From contig NZ_JACWMX010000001.1 of the NCBI RefSeq assembly GCF_014773245.1, forward strand, positions 186,001-250,000: 64,000 nucleotides of DNA. The letters run 5' to 3'. The stretch comes from Mucilaginibacter glaciei (GTDB taxonomy: Bacteria > Bacteroidota > Bacteroidia > Sphingobacteriales > Sphingobacteriaceae). Shown one piece after another: positions 44,010 through 53,171 of this stretch (position 1 is its first letter; each line of letters starts with the position of its first letter). A model generated the notes under the pieces. The model was not told where the DNA came from. It made no database searches and saw only the letters and a list, made by a program, of their open reading frames with translations. The position numbers were made by a program, and so were the translations under genes.

Positions 44010-45215
44010 TTGGGTACTCATTCAACAGTTTATATAGCAGGGTTGGGCGTAATATCGGCCATTGGCAATAACGTGGCCGAGCATCTTGACGCCTTTAAAA
44101 ACGAGCGGGCAGGCATGGCCGGGATAACCTTGATCGATACCATACACAAGGGCAAATTACCCGTTGCAGAGGTGAAACTGACCAACGAGGAATTGGTGGC
44201 TAAAAGCGGCTTTACCGAACACAATAGCCGTACAGCTTTATTGAGTCTTGTAGCTGCAAGGGAAGCAATTTCTGATGCAAATATCCCCGGAATAGATAAC
44301 TTACGCGTAGGGTTTGTGTCGGCCAATACCGTAGGCGGAATGGATAAGAGCGAGGATTTCTTTGTGAAGTTTTTAGCTGATAACAGTAAAGGCAAGCTGC
44401 GAGATGTTTATGACCACGAGTGCGGCAGCATGACCGAGATAGTGGCTGATCAACTGGGCATAACTGATTTTATGACCACCATCAGCACCGCATGCTCATC
44501 ATCTGCTAACGCGATATTTTACGGTGCCCGATTAATTAAAAGTGATATAGTTGACGTTGTTGTAGCCGGAGGGGTTGACTCGCTCACGAAATTCACCTTA
44601 AACGGATTTAATACCCTCATGATATTGGACGAAGCCTTTTGTAAACCCTTTGACGACAACCGCAAAGGATTAAATTTAGGCGAGGGGGCGGGATACGTAG
44701 TGCTGGTATCTGAAAAAGTTGCAGCTACGCTTAGTAAACCTGCTTACTGCAAACTGAGCGGTTGCAATAACAGTAATGATGCCTATCATCAAACAGCGTC
44801 GTCGCCTGATGGTACGGGGTCATATATGGCTATGCAGGGTGCACTCAAAAAAAGCGGATTGCAGCCAGCCGATATCAGCTACATTAATTTACACGGTACT
44901 GGAACACCAAATAACGACAGTGCAGAAGGTACAGCGGTAAAAAGGGTATTTGATCCCCACTATCCACCCATGAGCTCGACTAAATCATTTACCGGGCACA
45001 CGCTTGGGGCAAGCGGCGGCATCGAGGCCGTATTTTCCGCCTTAGCCATTAGGCATCAAATAATATATCCTAACCTGCGGTTCACAACGCGGATGCATGA
45101 ATTGCCGTTTGAGCCGGAGGCGCACCTTTTAACAGATAAGCCTGTAAAACACGTCATGTCCAATTCGTTTGGGTTTGGGGGTAATTGTACATCATTAATA
45201 TTTTCGGAGGCTTAA
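44010..45215 (+). CDS. Beta-ketoacyl-ACP synthase, catalytically complete
   Basis: A 401-residue KAS II-like enzyme beginning at a TTG (GTHSTVYIAGLGVISAIG). Active residues: STACSSSANAI with Cys162, NLHGTGTPNNDSAEG, and SFTGHTLGASGGIE; the C terminus is SNSFGFGGNCTSLIF. It is probably the second elongating synthase of the pathway. Its stop directly abuts the next gene's ATG, with no gap. The TTG start fits the conserved N terminus, and no closer ATG exists. Confidence 0.9.
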   Translation: MGTHSTVYIAGLGVISAIGNNVAEHLDAFKNERAGMAGITLIDTIHKGKLPVAEVKLTNEELVAKSGFTEHNSRTALLSLVAAREAISDANIPGIDNLRVGFVSANTVGGMDKSEDFFVKFLADNSKGKLRDVYDHECGSMTEIVADQLGITDFMTTISTACSSSANAIFYGARLIKSDIVDVVVAGGVDSLTKFTLNGFNTLMILDEAFCKPFDDNRKGLNLGEGAGYVVLVSEKVAATLSKPAYCKLSGCNNSNDAYHQTASSPDGTGSYMAMQGALKKSGLQPADISYINLHGTGTPNNDSAEGTAVKRVFDPHYPPMSSTKSFTGHTLGASGGIEAVFSALAIRHQIIYPNLRFTTRMHELPFEPEAHLLTDKPVKHVMSNSFGFGGNCTSLIFSEA

Positions 45216-46271
45216 ATGAAGATCTATATCCGTTCATCAGCTTGCGTTTCGGCTCAAAATACTTTAGCGGCCGGTAATTTTCTGGATGATATTGTAGAAT
45301 ACACAGGCACGCGTTTACCAGTTATCCAGCCCGATTATAAAAAGTATATCGATCCTAAGCTGATACGCAGGATGAGCCGCGTAATAAAGATGGGGGTGGC
45401 TGCTGCCAAAGAATGCTTGGATCAGGCCGGGATAGATATGCCGGGTGCTATTATTACGGGCACTGCTTTTGGTTGTATGGAAGATACCGTTACCTTTTTA
45501 ACGCGTATCATAGAATACCAGGAGGAGTTACTACCGCCTACAGCCTTTATACAATCCACCCACAACACAGTTGCTGCGCAAATTGCTTTGATGCTTAAAT
45601 GCCATAACTATAATAGTACTTTTGTGCACAAGGGAATGTCGTTTGAAAGTGCATTGTTTGATGCCGTTATGCTTTTGAAGGAAGAAGAAACCGATAATGT
45701 ATTGGTTGGCGGAACGGAAGAAATGGTTGATACCAGCTTTATAGTATTGACCAGATTGGGATTGTACAAGCGATCGCCCATCTCTAACCTTCAATTGTTT
45801 GATGAGGAGTCTAAAGGTACCATAGGAGGAGAGGGTGCCGCTTTTGGTTTATTGAGCGTCAACGCCTCTGCAAATAACATGGCTGAACTGGTGGCTGTTA
45901 AAACGCTTTATAAGCCAAAGGACGTAACCGTAAGCATAGCCGATTTTTTAAATGCGAATGGTTTAGCCATCGCCGATATCGACCTGGTTTTGACTGGGAA
46001 AAATGGCGATATTAAAAATGATGATGTCTACAAAAGTCTAAAGGATACTTTATTTAAAGACACAACCACAGCCAATTATAAGCACCTATGCGGAGAATAT
46101 CCAACCTCGTCGTCATTCGCGTTATGGCTGGCTGCCAACATGATCAAACGGCAATCGATTCCGGACGTGTTGCTGCAAGGTGAGCAAAAAGTTCAATCAC
46201 CTAAAACTATCCTATACTACAACCATTACCAGGGCAAATATCATTCGTTAATGCTGCTATCTGCTATATAG
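45216..46271 (+). CDS. Ketosynthase-like protein without catalytic cysteine
   Basis: A 351-residue thiolase-fold protein resembling ketosynthases. At the place of the active cysteine (near residue 140) it has FVHKGMSFESAL, so no cysteine; the HGT motif is replaced by VLTGKNGD. The remainder (AIITGTAFGCMEDT, STHNTVAAQIAL) still follows the fold. It is therefore either a chain-length factor-like partner of one of the neighbouring synthases or a scaffold. It begins immediately after the preceding stop and is followed 1 bp later by the dehydratase gene. Confidence 0.82.
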   Translation: MKIYIRSSACVSAQNTLAAGNFLDDIVEYTGTRLPVIQPDYKKYIDPKLIRRMSRVIKMGVAAAKECLDQAGIDMPGAIITGTAFGCMEDTVTFLTRIIEYQEELLPPTAFIQSTHNTVAAQIALMLKCHNYNSTFVHKGMSFESALFDAVMLLKEEETDNVLVGGTEEMVDTSFIVLTRLGLYKRSPISNLQLFDEESKGTIGGEGAAFGLLSVNASANNMAELVAVKTLYKPKDVTVSIADFLNANGLAIADIDLVLTGKNGDIKNDDVYKSLKDTLFKDTTTANYKHLCGEYPTSSSFALWLAANMIKRQSIPDVLLQGEQKVQSPKTILYYNHYQGKYHSLMLLSAI

Positions 46272-46272
46272 A

Positions 46273-46647
46273 ATGACTTTAGTAAGCGAAAATATTTTTG
46301 AGGTTAAGGATCTGCAACAACAGGGGGGGCAAATAACGGCCACTTTACGTTTAGTTGAAGATAACCCTATTTTGAATGGGCATTTTCCCGGGCAGTCAGT
46401 AGTACCGGGTGCCTGTATGTTAGATTTAGTGAAGACTGTGATCGGGGACGCCTTAAGCATCAATATTCAGCTTAAAACTGCAGGCAATATTAAATTTATG
46501 CAAATGGTAACACCTGCGGATGCAGATGAATTGAATTTGAAAATTACTCATAAGCCCATTGAAGCAGGCTTTATAAGTTTAAATGCCACCATCCTTAAAG
46601 CAGAAACAGCCTGCTTTAAATTGCAAGCTGTTTTTGCTATATTATAA
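46273..46647 (+). CDS. 3-hydroxyacyl-ACP dehydratase (FabZ/ApeI-like)
   Basis: A 124-residue single hotdog-domain protein. The segment NGHFPGQSVVPGACMLDLVK carries the FabZ-type catalytic histidine region, and LKTAGNIKFMQMVTPADADE is the following strand. It dehydrates 3-hydroxyacyl-ACP intermediates and corresponds to ApeI in aryl polyene clusters. It ends the first plus-strand block; the convergent acyl carrier protein gene stops only 2 bp away, with no room for a terminator. Confidence 0.88.
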   Translation: MTLVSENIFEVKDLQQQGGQITATLRLVEDNPILNGHFPGQSVVPGACMLDLVKTVIGDALSINIQLKTAGNIKFMQMVTPADADELNLKITHKPIEAGFISLNATILKAETACFKLQAVFAIL

Positions 46648-46649
46648 AA

Positions 46650-46913
46650 TTACTTGACTGTGTTTGCCTGGATATAATCGGCAATGGTAGCTACATCTAC
46701 CAATACTTTACGGCCTTCTCTCGGGTCTTTGATATCTATATTATACTCTTTCTTTAAAAGTACGATTAGTTCAAGCGAATCGATAGAATCCAATCCTAAA
46801 CCATCGCCAAATAAGGGTTCATTATCGCTGATATCTGCGGGCGTAAGATCAGTTAAGTTTAAAAACTGGATGATCTGGCGTTTAAGTTGTTCTTTAAGTT
46901 CGGTAGTTTCCAT
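46650..46913 (-). CDS. Acyl carrier protein, pigment cluster (first copy)
   Basis: An 87-residue acyl carrier protein, all helical and acidic. Ser43 in GLGLDSIDSLELI is the phosphopantetheine attachment site. It carries growing aryl polyene intermediates. It is last in the minus-strand block, and its start (ATG at 46911-46913) overlaps the permease stop by one base. The two phosphopantetheinyl transferases in this cluster are candidates to modify it. Confidence 0.93.
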   Translation of the reverse strand: METTELKEQLKRQIIQFLNLTDLTPADISDNEPLFGDGLGLDSIDSLELIVLLKKEYNIDIKDPREGRKVLVDVATIADYIQANTVK

Positions 46914-48190
46914 TATATTAAGTTCTTTCTTTTTAGGCCCACATAGGTCAACACCTGGAGCAATAGGGTAATAATAAATAAAAGTAGGATATTGTTTAAA
47001 ACGTCTTTAAGTTTCCCGCCTTCTAAAAAAAGTGAGTAGTAGGCCTGCAGGCACCAGTGCATGGGCGATATGTTCGCCGCCGATTTAAAAAAGCCTTGCA
47101 TGGCAAAACTGGGTACCATTAAACCGCCTATGCAAGCCAATATCACAATAGATACCGCGCCAAAGCCATTAGCCTGCTCCTGTGTTTGGGCATAAACGCC
47201 TACACACATCGCGTAGCTTACGGCGCACCAGCCGCAAACAACAGTCACCAGCACCAATGCAAATACATCCGACGGTAAATTCAGAGCTGGTAAACCGACA
47301 TACGGAAAAATCCAAATACCGATAGAAAATATCACAATTGCCTGTAGCATCGTTACAGCAAGGTAGGTGATCTGTTTAGATGCCATCCCAACAAGGTAAT
47401 TTGTCGGCAAAGTTTTTAACCTTATAAAACTGCCACTTACTTTCTCGCGCACTACGCTGCCGCCAAGTGACATGATAATAAAAAACATAGCGAAGATCGT
47501 CCAGGCGGGTACATTATGCTGGGTTGCATTAGGAGTAGTGCGTGTGCCATCTTTCGAAACCGGGATTTCGTTAATTGCTGTTTTATTATTCAGCATTTCA
47601 TTTTCCAGTTTCTCGGGGAGCTCTTTTTCATTGATAGAAAAGTACAAGCTTCGCAAAGTTTCGCGGCTCTGTACCAGTTGTAAAGCGCTACGCAAAGCCC
47701 CCTGTACAGATAGGCGGATATTTTCCTGTAAAACAGGGTTGTAGTAAACCGTTAATGGATCCACATCGCCAGCATTTTTAACACTATCACCTTCCAATCC
47801 GAAGCTTTTTAAGGCCTTGCCGGCAACGCTTTTAGATTTGGCGCTTACTTTAGCCGAGAAATTTGGAGGGATGATCACTCCTAACATCGCATCCTGCTGA
47901 TGCATAGCCTCGGCAATTTTTTGTTCGCTTTGATCGCCGGTTACCTGGGTTGCTTTAAACATCCCGATCTTATCGATCGCCTTGATCAATTGCTTGCTGG
48001 CCTGCCCGGTATCACTGTTATTAATGATGATGGATAGCTTGTTTTTGTTAACCAGTTGAAAAGTGCTGTTTTGGATGCTGGTTACCACTACGACCAGGAT
48101 GATCGGCATGATAAACATCAACGAGATGCCTACTTTATCGCGCAGCAGGATCCGCACGTCTTTTGCTATTGTGGCTGTTAATTTAAACAT
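46913..48190 (-). CDS. ABC-2-type transporter permease, pigment cluster
   Basis: A 425-residue permease: an N-terminal membrane segment (ISLMFIMPIILVVVVTSI, about 23-40), a large extracytoplasmic domain (45-235), and five C-terminal membrane segments starting with VPAWTIFAMFFIIMSLGG near 225-245. This is the ABC-2/YhhJ-type exporter layout. Together with the adjacent ATPase it should form a complete exporter, since the chains overlap by one base. Transport of pigment or of a precursor to the outer membrane is inferred from context. Confidence 0.9.
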   Translation of the reverse strand: MFKLTATIAKDVRILLRDKVGISLMFIMPIILVVVVTSIQNSTFQLVNKNKLSIIINNSDTGQASKQLIKAIDKIGMFKATQVTGDQSEQKIAEAMHQQDAMLGVIIPPNFSAKVSAKSKSVAGKALKSFGLEGDSVKNAGDVDPLTVYYNPVLQENIRLSVQGALRSALQLVQSRETLRSLYFSINEKELPEKLENEMLNNKTAINEIPVSKDGTRTTPNATQHNVPAWTIFAMFFIIMSLGGSVVREKVSGSFIRLKTLPTNYLVGMASKQITYLAVTMLQAIVIFSIGIWIFPYVGLPALNLPSDVFALVLVTVVCGWCAVSYAMCVGVYAQTQEQANGFGAVSIVILACIGGLMVPSFAMQGFFKSAANISPMHWCLQAYYSLFLEGGKLKDVLNNILLLFIITLLLQVLTYVGLKRKNLI

Positions 48191-48945
48191 TAGTTCCTGT
48201 ACTCCTTTCCGGTTAAATTCAGGAACATTTGCTCCAGGTTATCCTGATTATGCGTTTTAAGTAGGTGTTTCAAATTATCCTGGGCAATGATCTTACCGCC
48301 GTCAATCAACGCAACTTCCTCGCAAAGATCCTCGGCCTCGTTTAATTGGTGTGACGTGTAAACCAGGGTGGTGCCGCCCTTATTAAGCACTAACAGGTAA
48401 TCAATAATAGCGCGGCCAGTCTGTACATCAACACCTACGGTAGGTTCATCCAAAAATAAAATCGGCGGGTTATGAATTACACCAATGGCCAGGTTAACCC
48501 TGCGTTTCATCCCGCCCGAAAATTTTTGCACCTGTTTATCACGCACATTATTCAGGCCTAAAATGGTTAGCAATTCATCTGTACGGCGTTTAACCGTTTG
48601 CTTGTCCAACCCGCTCCATGCGCCAAAAAACTCCAGGTTCTCTACCGGGCTCAACTCATGATAAAACGAAAAGTCCTGCGGGATAAAGCCGAAAAGCTTG
48701 TTAACGCTATTTTTATTTTTGCCGATGTCATGCCCCAAAAGTTTGATACTTCCTTCGTCGGCTTTTAATAAGCCTGTCATTAAACTGATCAGGGTGGTTT
48801 TACCAGCCCCATTCGGCCCAAACAAGCCAAAACGCTCGCCTTTATTTACTTTAAGGTTAAGATGAGAGAACGACACGTCGGGGTTGCCGGGGTAACGGAA
48901 ACCGATGTTGTTTACATCAATAGCTAACTCAGGCGTTAATCCCAT
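48190..48945 (-). CDS. ABC transporter ATP-binding protein, pigment cluster
   Basis: A 251-residue nucleotide-binding subunit with Walker A GPNGAGKT near residue 40, Q loop GFIPQDFSFY, signature FSGGMKRRVNLA, Walker B ILFLDEPTVGVD and an H-loop TSHQLNEAE. It powers the adjacent permease. Its start overlaps the end of the BtrH-like gene by 10 bp, so the minus-strand block is tightly coupled. Confidence 0.95.
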   Translation of the reverse strand: MGLTPELAIDVNNIGFRYPGNPDVSFSHLNLKVNKGERFGLFGPNGAGKTTLISLMTGLLKADEGSIKLLGHDIGKNKNSVNKLFGFIPQDFSFYHELSPVENLEFFGAWSGLDKQTVKRRTDELLTILGLNNVRDKQVQKFSGGMKRRVNLAIGVIHNPPILFLDEPTVGVDVQTGRAIIDYLLVLNKGGTTLVYTSHQLNEAEDLCEEVALIDGGKIIAQDNLKHLLKTHNQDNLEQMFLNLTGKEYRN

Positions 48946-49949
48946 TTTATTTTTTTTAATTTTTCAAAAGCTTGCTTCTCAACAGATGCAATCGCAATGA
49001 GGTAATCGCCCATTTTATCAAAATCCTGCTGTGTGGTTAAACGGCCTTTAAAGATGCCTGCCGCCTGTACCGCTGCGGTACGCCACATATCACCAGCTTG
49101 TGTAAATGTAGCCGAAATTTCTGAAAGACCTTTGCCCGGCCAATAAGCATCTGCTTCCTGCAAAAAAGCCGCATAAATATAGCGAAAACCGCCGCCACCC
49201 GTGCCTATCTCTTCCTGCATCCTCACCAATTGTGCCAGGTAAAGGCCTGCTTTTTTTAAGCCCAGCTTATCCATCCACTTTTTAATTTTGTTGCCTGTAT
49301 GGGCAATACCCGCAACCCCGGCAAAATAGCCAGGTATGCTCAGCATATTATATACGTTTTTTTTGATGCCCGCCTTGACGGCTTGCTTTATCTGTTCGTC
49401 AGTTATAGTTACGTTTGTCTTAGGAAAATAGATCTGCCCGTTGGGTGCCAAAGCGCCTTTTGCAAAACGCACCCTTTGCAATTCATAACTGCCAAGCGTA
49501 GTGGCGTCCTGCATAATGGGGTCACTGATCAGGTATTTATCCTCCTCATATCCGTATACTACCAAATTGTGGCCGTTAAAGTGAAAGCGGTATTCCTTTG
49601 GGAAATAGGGAAGGTAGTAAACACCCACCTGGCAACCCACGGCTATTCCCTTATCTAATTGCTGGCGTAAAAACGTTTCTGCACTTTCCGTAGAAAAGAA
49701 ACGTTTTTTTACAATAGGGATATTTAATGATTTACAGGTACGGCTAAATATATATCCCGGTAGGGTACGGAAGGCTATTGCCGGCCCGTTATTGATCTTG
49801 ATCAACGGGATATGGGCGAAAAATAAACCTGCGCCAATACCAAAGGCAAGCGGCTCGGTTATTTTACCTCCCGATGCTTTCCATAATAAATTGCTGGTTA
49901 CGCCCGATTCACAATGTGCCGCCTGCCGATGCTCAAACTCAGTCTTCAT
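48936..49949 (-). CDS. BtrH N-terminal domain protein, putative acyltransferase
   Basis: A 337-residue protein of the BtrH_N/DUF4872 type. BtrH in butirosin synthesis moves an acyl chain from a carrier protein to the product. A papain-like triad is visible: Cys13 in AAHCESGVTS, His127 in HFNGHNLVVYG and Asp143 in YLISDP. The C-terminal half is helical. A natural role here is to transfer ACP-bound aryl polyene onto the hydroxyl of the dialkylresorcinol, forming the flexirubin ester; this is inference. I use the ATG at 49949 (MKTEFEHRQ); an upstream ATG at 49973 would extend the overlap with the previous gene. Confidence 0.8.
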   Translation of the reverse strand: MKTEFEHRQAAHCESGVTSNLLWKASGGKITEPLAFGIGAGLFFAHIPLIKINNGPAIAFRTLPGYIFSRTCKSLNIPIVKKRFFSTESAETFLRQQLDKGIAVGCQVGVYYLPYFPKEYRFHFNGHNLVVYGYEEDKYLISDPIMQDATTLGSYELQRVRFAKGALAPNGQIYFPKTNVTITDEQIKQAVKAGIKKNVYNMLSIPGYFAGVAGIAHTGNKIKKWMDKLGLKKAGLYLAQLVRMQEEIGTGGGGFRYIYAAFLQEADAYWPGKGLSEISATFTQAGDMWRTAAVQAAGIFKGRLTTQQDFDKMGDYLIAIASVEKQAFEKLKKIKWD

Positions 49950-50346
49950 GCACAGTAAGTGTTTGGAGGTCATTAACCGTTATGTTAAATGCCTCCGCGT
50001 ATTTTTGTAGTTGATTAGCTGATAACTTTTTAAAAACTTCGGGTTTTAGATGACGTTTTATTTGCCATTGCCAAAATCCAGTATAATCGGCAAGCAGGCT
50101 TAAGTCCATCAAGCGGTATTCCATAAAAAAGTATACCGGGCTTGCCTCATTATTGAGCACCCGCTGTTTGGCTGCATTTATGCGTTTATCGATATCGCTC
50201 CATGCCAGGTCGAGCGCGTCTATTTTAACATTCCAGCCGCTGCTTAAACCTGTTTGGTACTTACCGTTATTATCTGTGGCATAGCAAACCTCTTTGGTTA
50301 TTTTACCAAGCGCACTCAAATCCTGCGGTATCTCTTCTTTTTTCAC
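49939..50346 (-). CDS. Conserved protein of unknown function, pigment cluster
   Basis: A 135-residue soluble protein that I do not recognise. It is helix-rich, without signal peptide or membrane segment. Features: ALDLAWSDIDKRINAAKQRV, then YFFMEYRLMDLSLLADYTGF and WQWQIKRHLKPEVFKKLS. Its stop overlaps the start of the BtrH-like gene by 11 bp, and darB ends 9 bp upstream, so it belongs to the operon. I recall small proteins like this in other flexirubin clusters, which suggests a conserved accessory role. Confidence 0.7.
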   Translation of the reverse strand: MKKEEIPQDLSALGKITKEVCYATDNNGKYQTGLSSGWNVKIDALDLAWSDIDKRINAAKQRVLNNEASPVYFFMEYRLMDLSLLADYTGFWQWQIKRHLKPEVFKKLSANQLQKYAEAFNITVNDLQTLTVHED

Positions 50347-50355
50347 AGCAAGTAA

Positions 50356-51504
50356 TTAACAAACGGTAAGCATAGCATACATGTACGAGAAACGGGCGCT
50401 CTCGGGTACAAGCAATAAAATCTTTTCGCCTTTTTTTAGCCGGCCGCTTTTAAATAGTTCGTCTATCATCAGGTAGACCGATGCTGCGCCCACATTCCCT
50501 ACGGTGTAAAGATTGATAAACCATTTTTCGTACGGGATACCGCCGCCATACTCCTGTATCATATCATAGATCTTACTCTTAAAAAAATTACTGGAGATGT
50601 GCGGTAAAAAGTAATCGATGTCGTCAACGGTCAATCCTTTTTTCTCGAAGATCTCCTTGATCTTTTTGCCCCCTAACGGCACAATGTTATCGCTCAGTAA
50701 AGAAATGTCCTGTTTAACGCTAAAGATAGATTTGGTCATGATCTCCTCCGGGGTGTAATCCATAAACCCTTTCAAAGTACCGTCAGGTTGCTTTTCGCCA
50801 CCCATGTACATGCACGTGTCCATTTCGTTTGCATAAGATACACCCTCGATCCAGTCGAGGCTTAGCGACAAGCCTTTTTCATTTGGCTTATCACTCAATA
50901 AAAATGCGGAAGCACCATCAGACAGCATCCAACGCAAAAAGTCTTTAGAAAAAGCGATGTATGGGTTCTCTTCCATGGCCTTTAGGTTTTGGGCTTCCTC
51001 TTCAAAAACCTCCGAAACCAATAAGCCCGAAAAGCGTTCAGAACCCGTAGCCACTGCTGTTTTAACCTCGCCGGATTTAATGGCCAGATAAGCATACTTT
51101 AAGGCGTGCATACCAGCGCAGCATACGCCAGATGGTGATACTACCTCAATACCACCGGCCTCGGGCAGCCAGCCATGCGTCATTACGCCGTGGCTGGGCA
51201 TCATTTGGTCGGGCGACGAGGTGCCGCATGAAAGCAACTCTATTTCTTTTAAACGCTCTGTATCATTATCAAATAACTCCCTTACTGCAAGGGCCGTCAT
51301 CTGGGCATTGGTATGGGTAGATTTATGGTTTTTATCAAGTGCGTAATACCTGTTGGTTATGCCATTGTTACGGAGTACTATTTTTTTTGATTTTGACGGT
51401 TTGTTATCAATGTAACCTAAGTATTGCTCCATCTCGTCGTTTGAAACCGGTTCATTGGGGAAATAGGCAGCAGTATGGTTGATATAAACTTTTGTATCTG
51501 ACAT
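50356..51504 (-). CDS. darB: KAS III-type ketosynthase DarB
   Basis: A 382-residue FabH-like synthase. Catalytic residues: Cys129 in GVCCAGMHALKYA, His in FLPHISSNFF and Asn in TVGNVGAAS. DarB condenses two beta-ketoacyl or acyl-thioester units to a cyclohexanedione, the precursor of dialkylresorcinols. Identity follows from the adjacent darA gene and the flexirubin-type context. It begins 5 bp after the darA stop. The alternative, an ordinary FabH for fatty acid synthesis, is less likely at this length and place. Confidence 0.88.
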   Translation of the reverse strand: MSDTKVYINHTAAYFPNEPVSNDEMEQYLGYIDNKPSKSKKIVLRNNGITNRYYALDKNHKSTHTNAQMTALAVRELFDNDTERLKEIELLSCGTSSPDQMMPSHGVMTHGWLPEAGGIEVVSPSGVCCAGMHALKYAYLAIKSGEVKTAVATGSERFSGLLVSEVFEEEAQNLKAMEENPYIAFSKDFLRWMLSDGASAFLLSDKPNEKGLSLSLDWIEGVSYANEMDTCMYMGGEKQPDGTLKGFMDYTPEEIMTKSIFSVKQDISLLSDNIVPLGGKKIKEIFEKKGLTVDDIDYFLPHISSNFFKSKIYDMIQEYGGGIPYEKWFINLYTVGNVGAASVYLMIDELFKSGRLKKGEKILLLVPESARFSYMYAMLTVC

Positions 51505-51509
51505 GTATA

Positions 51510-52421
51510 TTAGGTAGTTACTTGTAAATAGGTTAATTTTTTTCTTTCGATTCTTTTGGATGAAAATGGTTTTAGCAATATCGCATCTAAAAATATCAGG
51601 ATGGGCGCCCCTAAAAATAATGCAATTAATAAATAATATTTAAAAACGCTTAGCCAGGGCACCTGGTTCTTACGTTTAGAGATCACTTTAGCCCAAACAG
51701 CAAAAATGGGTTTGGCCCTTGCTTCGGTAAACATGAGGGTATAATTAATTTCTACCGCTTTCTGTTTGATCAATTCATCCTGCAGGTTGGTCCAATCGCC
51801 CAGGGCAAGGTATTTACTAACGGTTTTACCAAAGGTTTCTGTATTTTGGATATCCTTTTCATCAACGCCTGGCTTAGGGAAGATATTCAGATACCTTTCT
51901 TTTTTACCCGATAGCATCCAGTAAAAAATAGTGATAAAGCTAACCACGTTGGGGTGCCTGTCTACCAGGGCAACATTGCCAACCAATTTGCCGCCGGCGT
52001 CATGCAGCATTTTTTTGACCCTGACAAAAGCATTCAGCCACATGTTGCGGGCAGCACTTATAGTTATTACCGGCGTATCTTTTAAAATGGCCTTAAATTG
52101 CTCGCTTTGCAATAAAGAACTGCTGGGGATGCTGGGCGATAAAAACCAGGGCTGCCATCCTAAAATGATCAGATCGTACTTTTCTTCTTTGAGCTCAAGC
52201 GGCTTAAAGGGGCGGGGCACACTTAAAACGCAATCTGGCATTACAGAAAAAAAGCGTTCGCCCGTCCACGGGAAGTCGTAGTTCTCCACTGGTTTCAGGA
52301 TAACTATTTCTACAGATGCACCAGCGGCGGCAACAGGTGCCGTAAATGCATTCATAATCTCGGTCATCTGGCCGGATTGAGTGTAGTAAATAGCTAAGAT
52401 CTTTTTATTCATCGGGCGCAA
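51510..52421 (-). CDS. darA: Dialkylresorcinol-forming enzyme DarA
   Basis: A 303-residue protein with a flavodoxin-like N-terminal fold (ILAIYYTQSGQMTEIMNAFT, residues 6-25, as an FMN-binding loop) and a C-terminal membrane segment (YYLLIALFLGAPILIFLDAIL, about 267-287). DarA aromatises the dialkylcyclohexanedione made by DarB to the resorcinol. The sequence matches the proteins annotated as dialkylresorcinol condensing enzyme DarA. The membrane anchor would place the reaction at the inner membrane. The start may be the second ATG (MNKKILAIYY, three codons in). It follows the unknown secreted gene by 2 bp. Confidence 0.9.
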   Translation of the reverse strand: MRPMNKKILAIYYTQSGQMTEIMNAFTAPVAAAGASVEIVILKPVENYDFPWTGERFFSVMPDCVLSVPRPFKPLELKEEKYDLIILGWQPWFLSPSIPSSSLLQSEQFKAILKDTPVITISAARNMWLNAFVRVKKMLHDAGGKLVGNVALVDRHPNVVSFITIFYWMLSGKKERYLNIFPKPGVDEKDIQNTETFGKTVSKYLALGDWTNLQDELIKQKAVEINYTLMFTEARAKPIFAVWAKVISKRKNQVPWLSVFKYYLLIALFLGAPILIFLDAILLKPFSSKRIERKKLTYLQVTT

Positions 52422-52423
52422 AT

Positions 52424-52924
52424 CTATAAATCTTCGGCATGCAATACCTTCGATTTTTTACAGTACTCCATAATCGCATGCTGAACGGTCTGGGGCTGCG
52501 ACTTGAAATTCTTTTGGATAAAAAGTTTATCCTTTTCAATATCAGCCTTGTATTTAACTATTTTTGGCGCGTTCTCTTCAATGGCCAGGCGCAAAAACCT
52601 GAATTCGGTATTGTCGGCATCGGCAATAATTGCAGTTTCTAATTTAATCCGGCCTTCTTTGAAAAAGCCGAGCTTCTTTTTGGGTCCGTGTACCAAACCT
52701 GCCTTTCTCATCAATAAAGCACCCTCGTAACCATCTTTATTCGCCAGCGACGAGGCCTTTACCATTTCTAACTCACTTTCTATCTTGGGCAGGTCGCCCT
52801 GCGACATGGTGGCATAAAATTCGGTTTTATCAAATTTTTGCTGCGCATAGTTAACGTTAAAAAAGCCGGCTGTTAAAATAAAAACAACCGTGAGCAAGTA
52901 TTTAATGGATGATGTGTTTTTCAT
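52424..52924 (-). CDS. Secreted or periplasmic protein of unknown function, pigment cluster
   Basis: A 166-residue protein with signal peptide (MKNTSSIKYLLTVVFILTAG, cleavage after NYAQ) and a helical mature part without a recognised family: FDKTEFYATMSQGDLPKIES, KKLGFFKEGRIKLETAI and FRLAIEENAPKIV-like sequence. I take the ATG at 52924; another ATG three codons upstream is also open. It is the first gene of the minus-strand block, followed 2 bp later by darA. Its promoter lies in the 247-bp region divergent from the SDR gene. Given its location outside the cytoplasm it may help in pigment placement. Confidence 0.72.
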   Translation of the reverse strand: MKNTSSIKYLLTVVFILTAGFFNVNYAQQKFDKTEFYATMSQGDLPKIESELEMVKASSLANKDGYEGALLMRKAGLVHGPKKKLGFFKEGRIKLETAIIADADNTEFRFLRLAIEENAPKIVKYKADIEKDKLFIQKNFKSQPQTVQHAIMEYCKKSKVLHAEDL

Positions 52925-53045
52925 GGCGATCAAACTTAATTAATATATTTTGAGCAACAATTTTATTTTTCAGGCGCATTTTTATCAGTATTAAATATTG
53001 ACTTACGTGGAACAAAATAGCATCTTATTTGTACAAAGTGTTCAA

Positions 53046-53073
53046 TTGTTGCCGTAAAGTTCATATACTTTTG
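53046..53073 (+). promoter_or_regulatory. Candidate promoter for the third pigment block
   Basis: Perfect -7 element TACTTTTG at 53066-53073 with a TTG at 53046-53048 as possible -33 element (17-bp spacer). It lies about 98 bp before the SDR start, in the divergent region between the two blocks. Confidence 0.5.
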
Positions 53074-53171
53074 CTTAATTTGGGGTTGCAATAATTAACA
53101 GGCCACCAGTAAAATTAAACTTAAAGTATAGTAAGGACAGGCTAAAGCAAAAAAGGTTTAAAAATGCTTGG

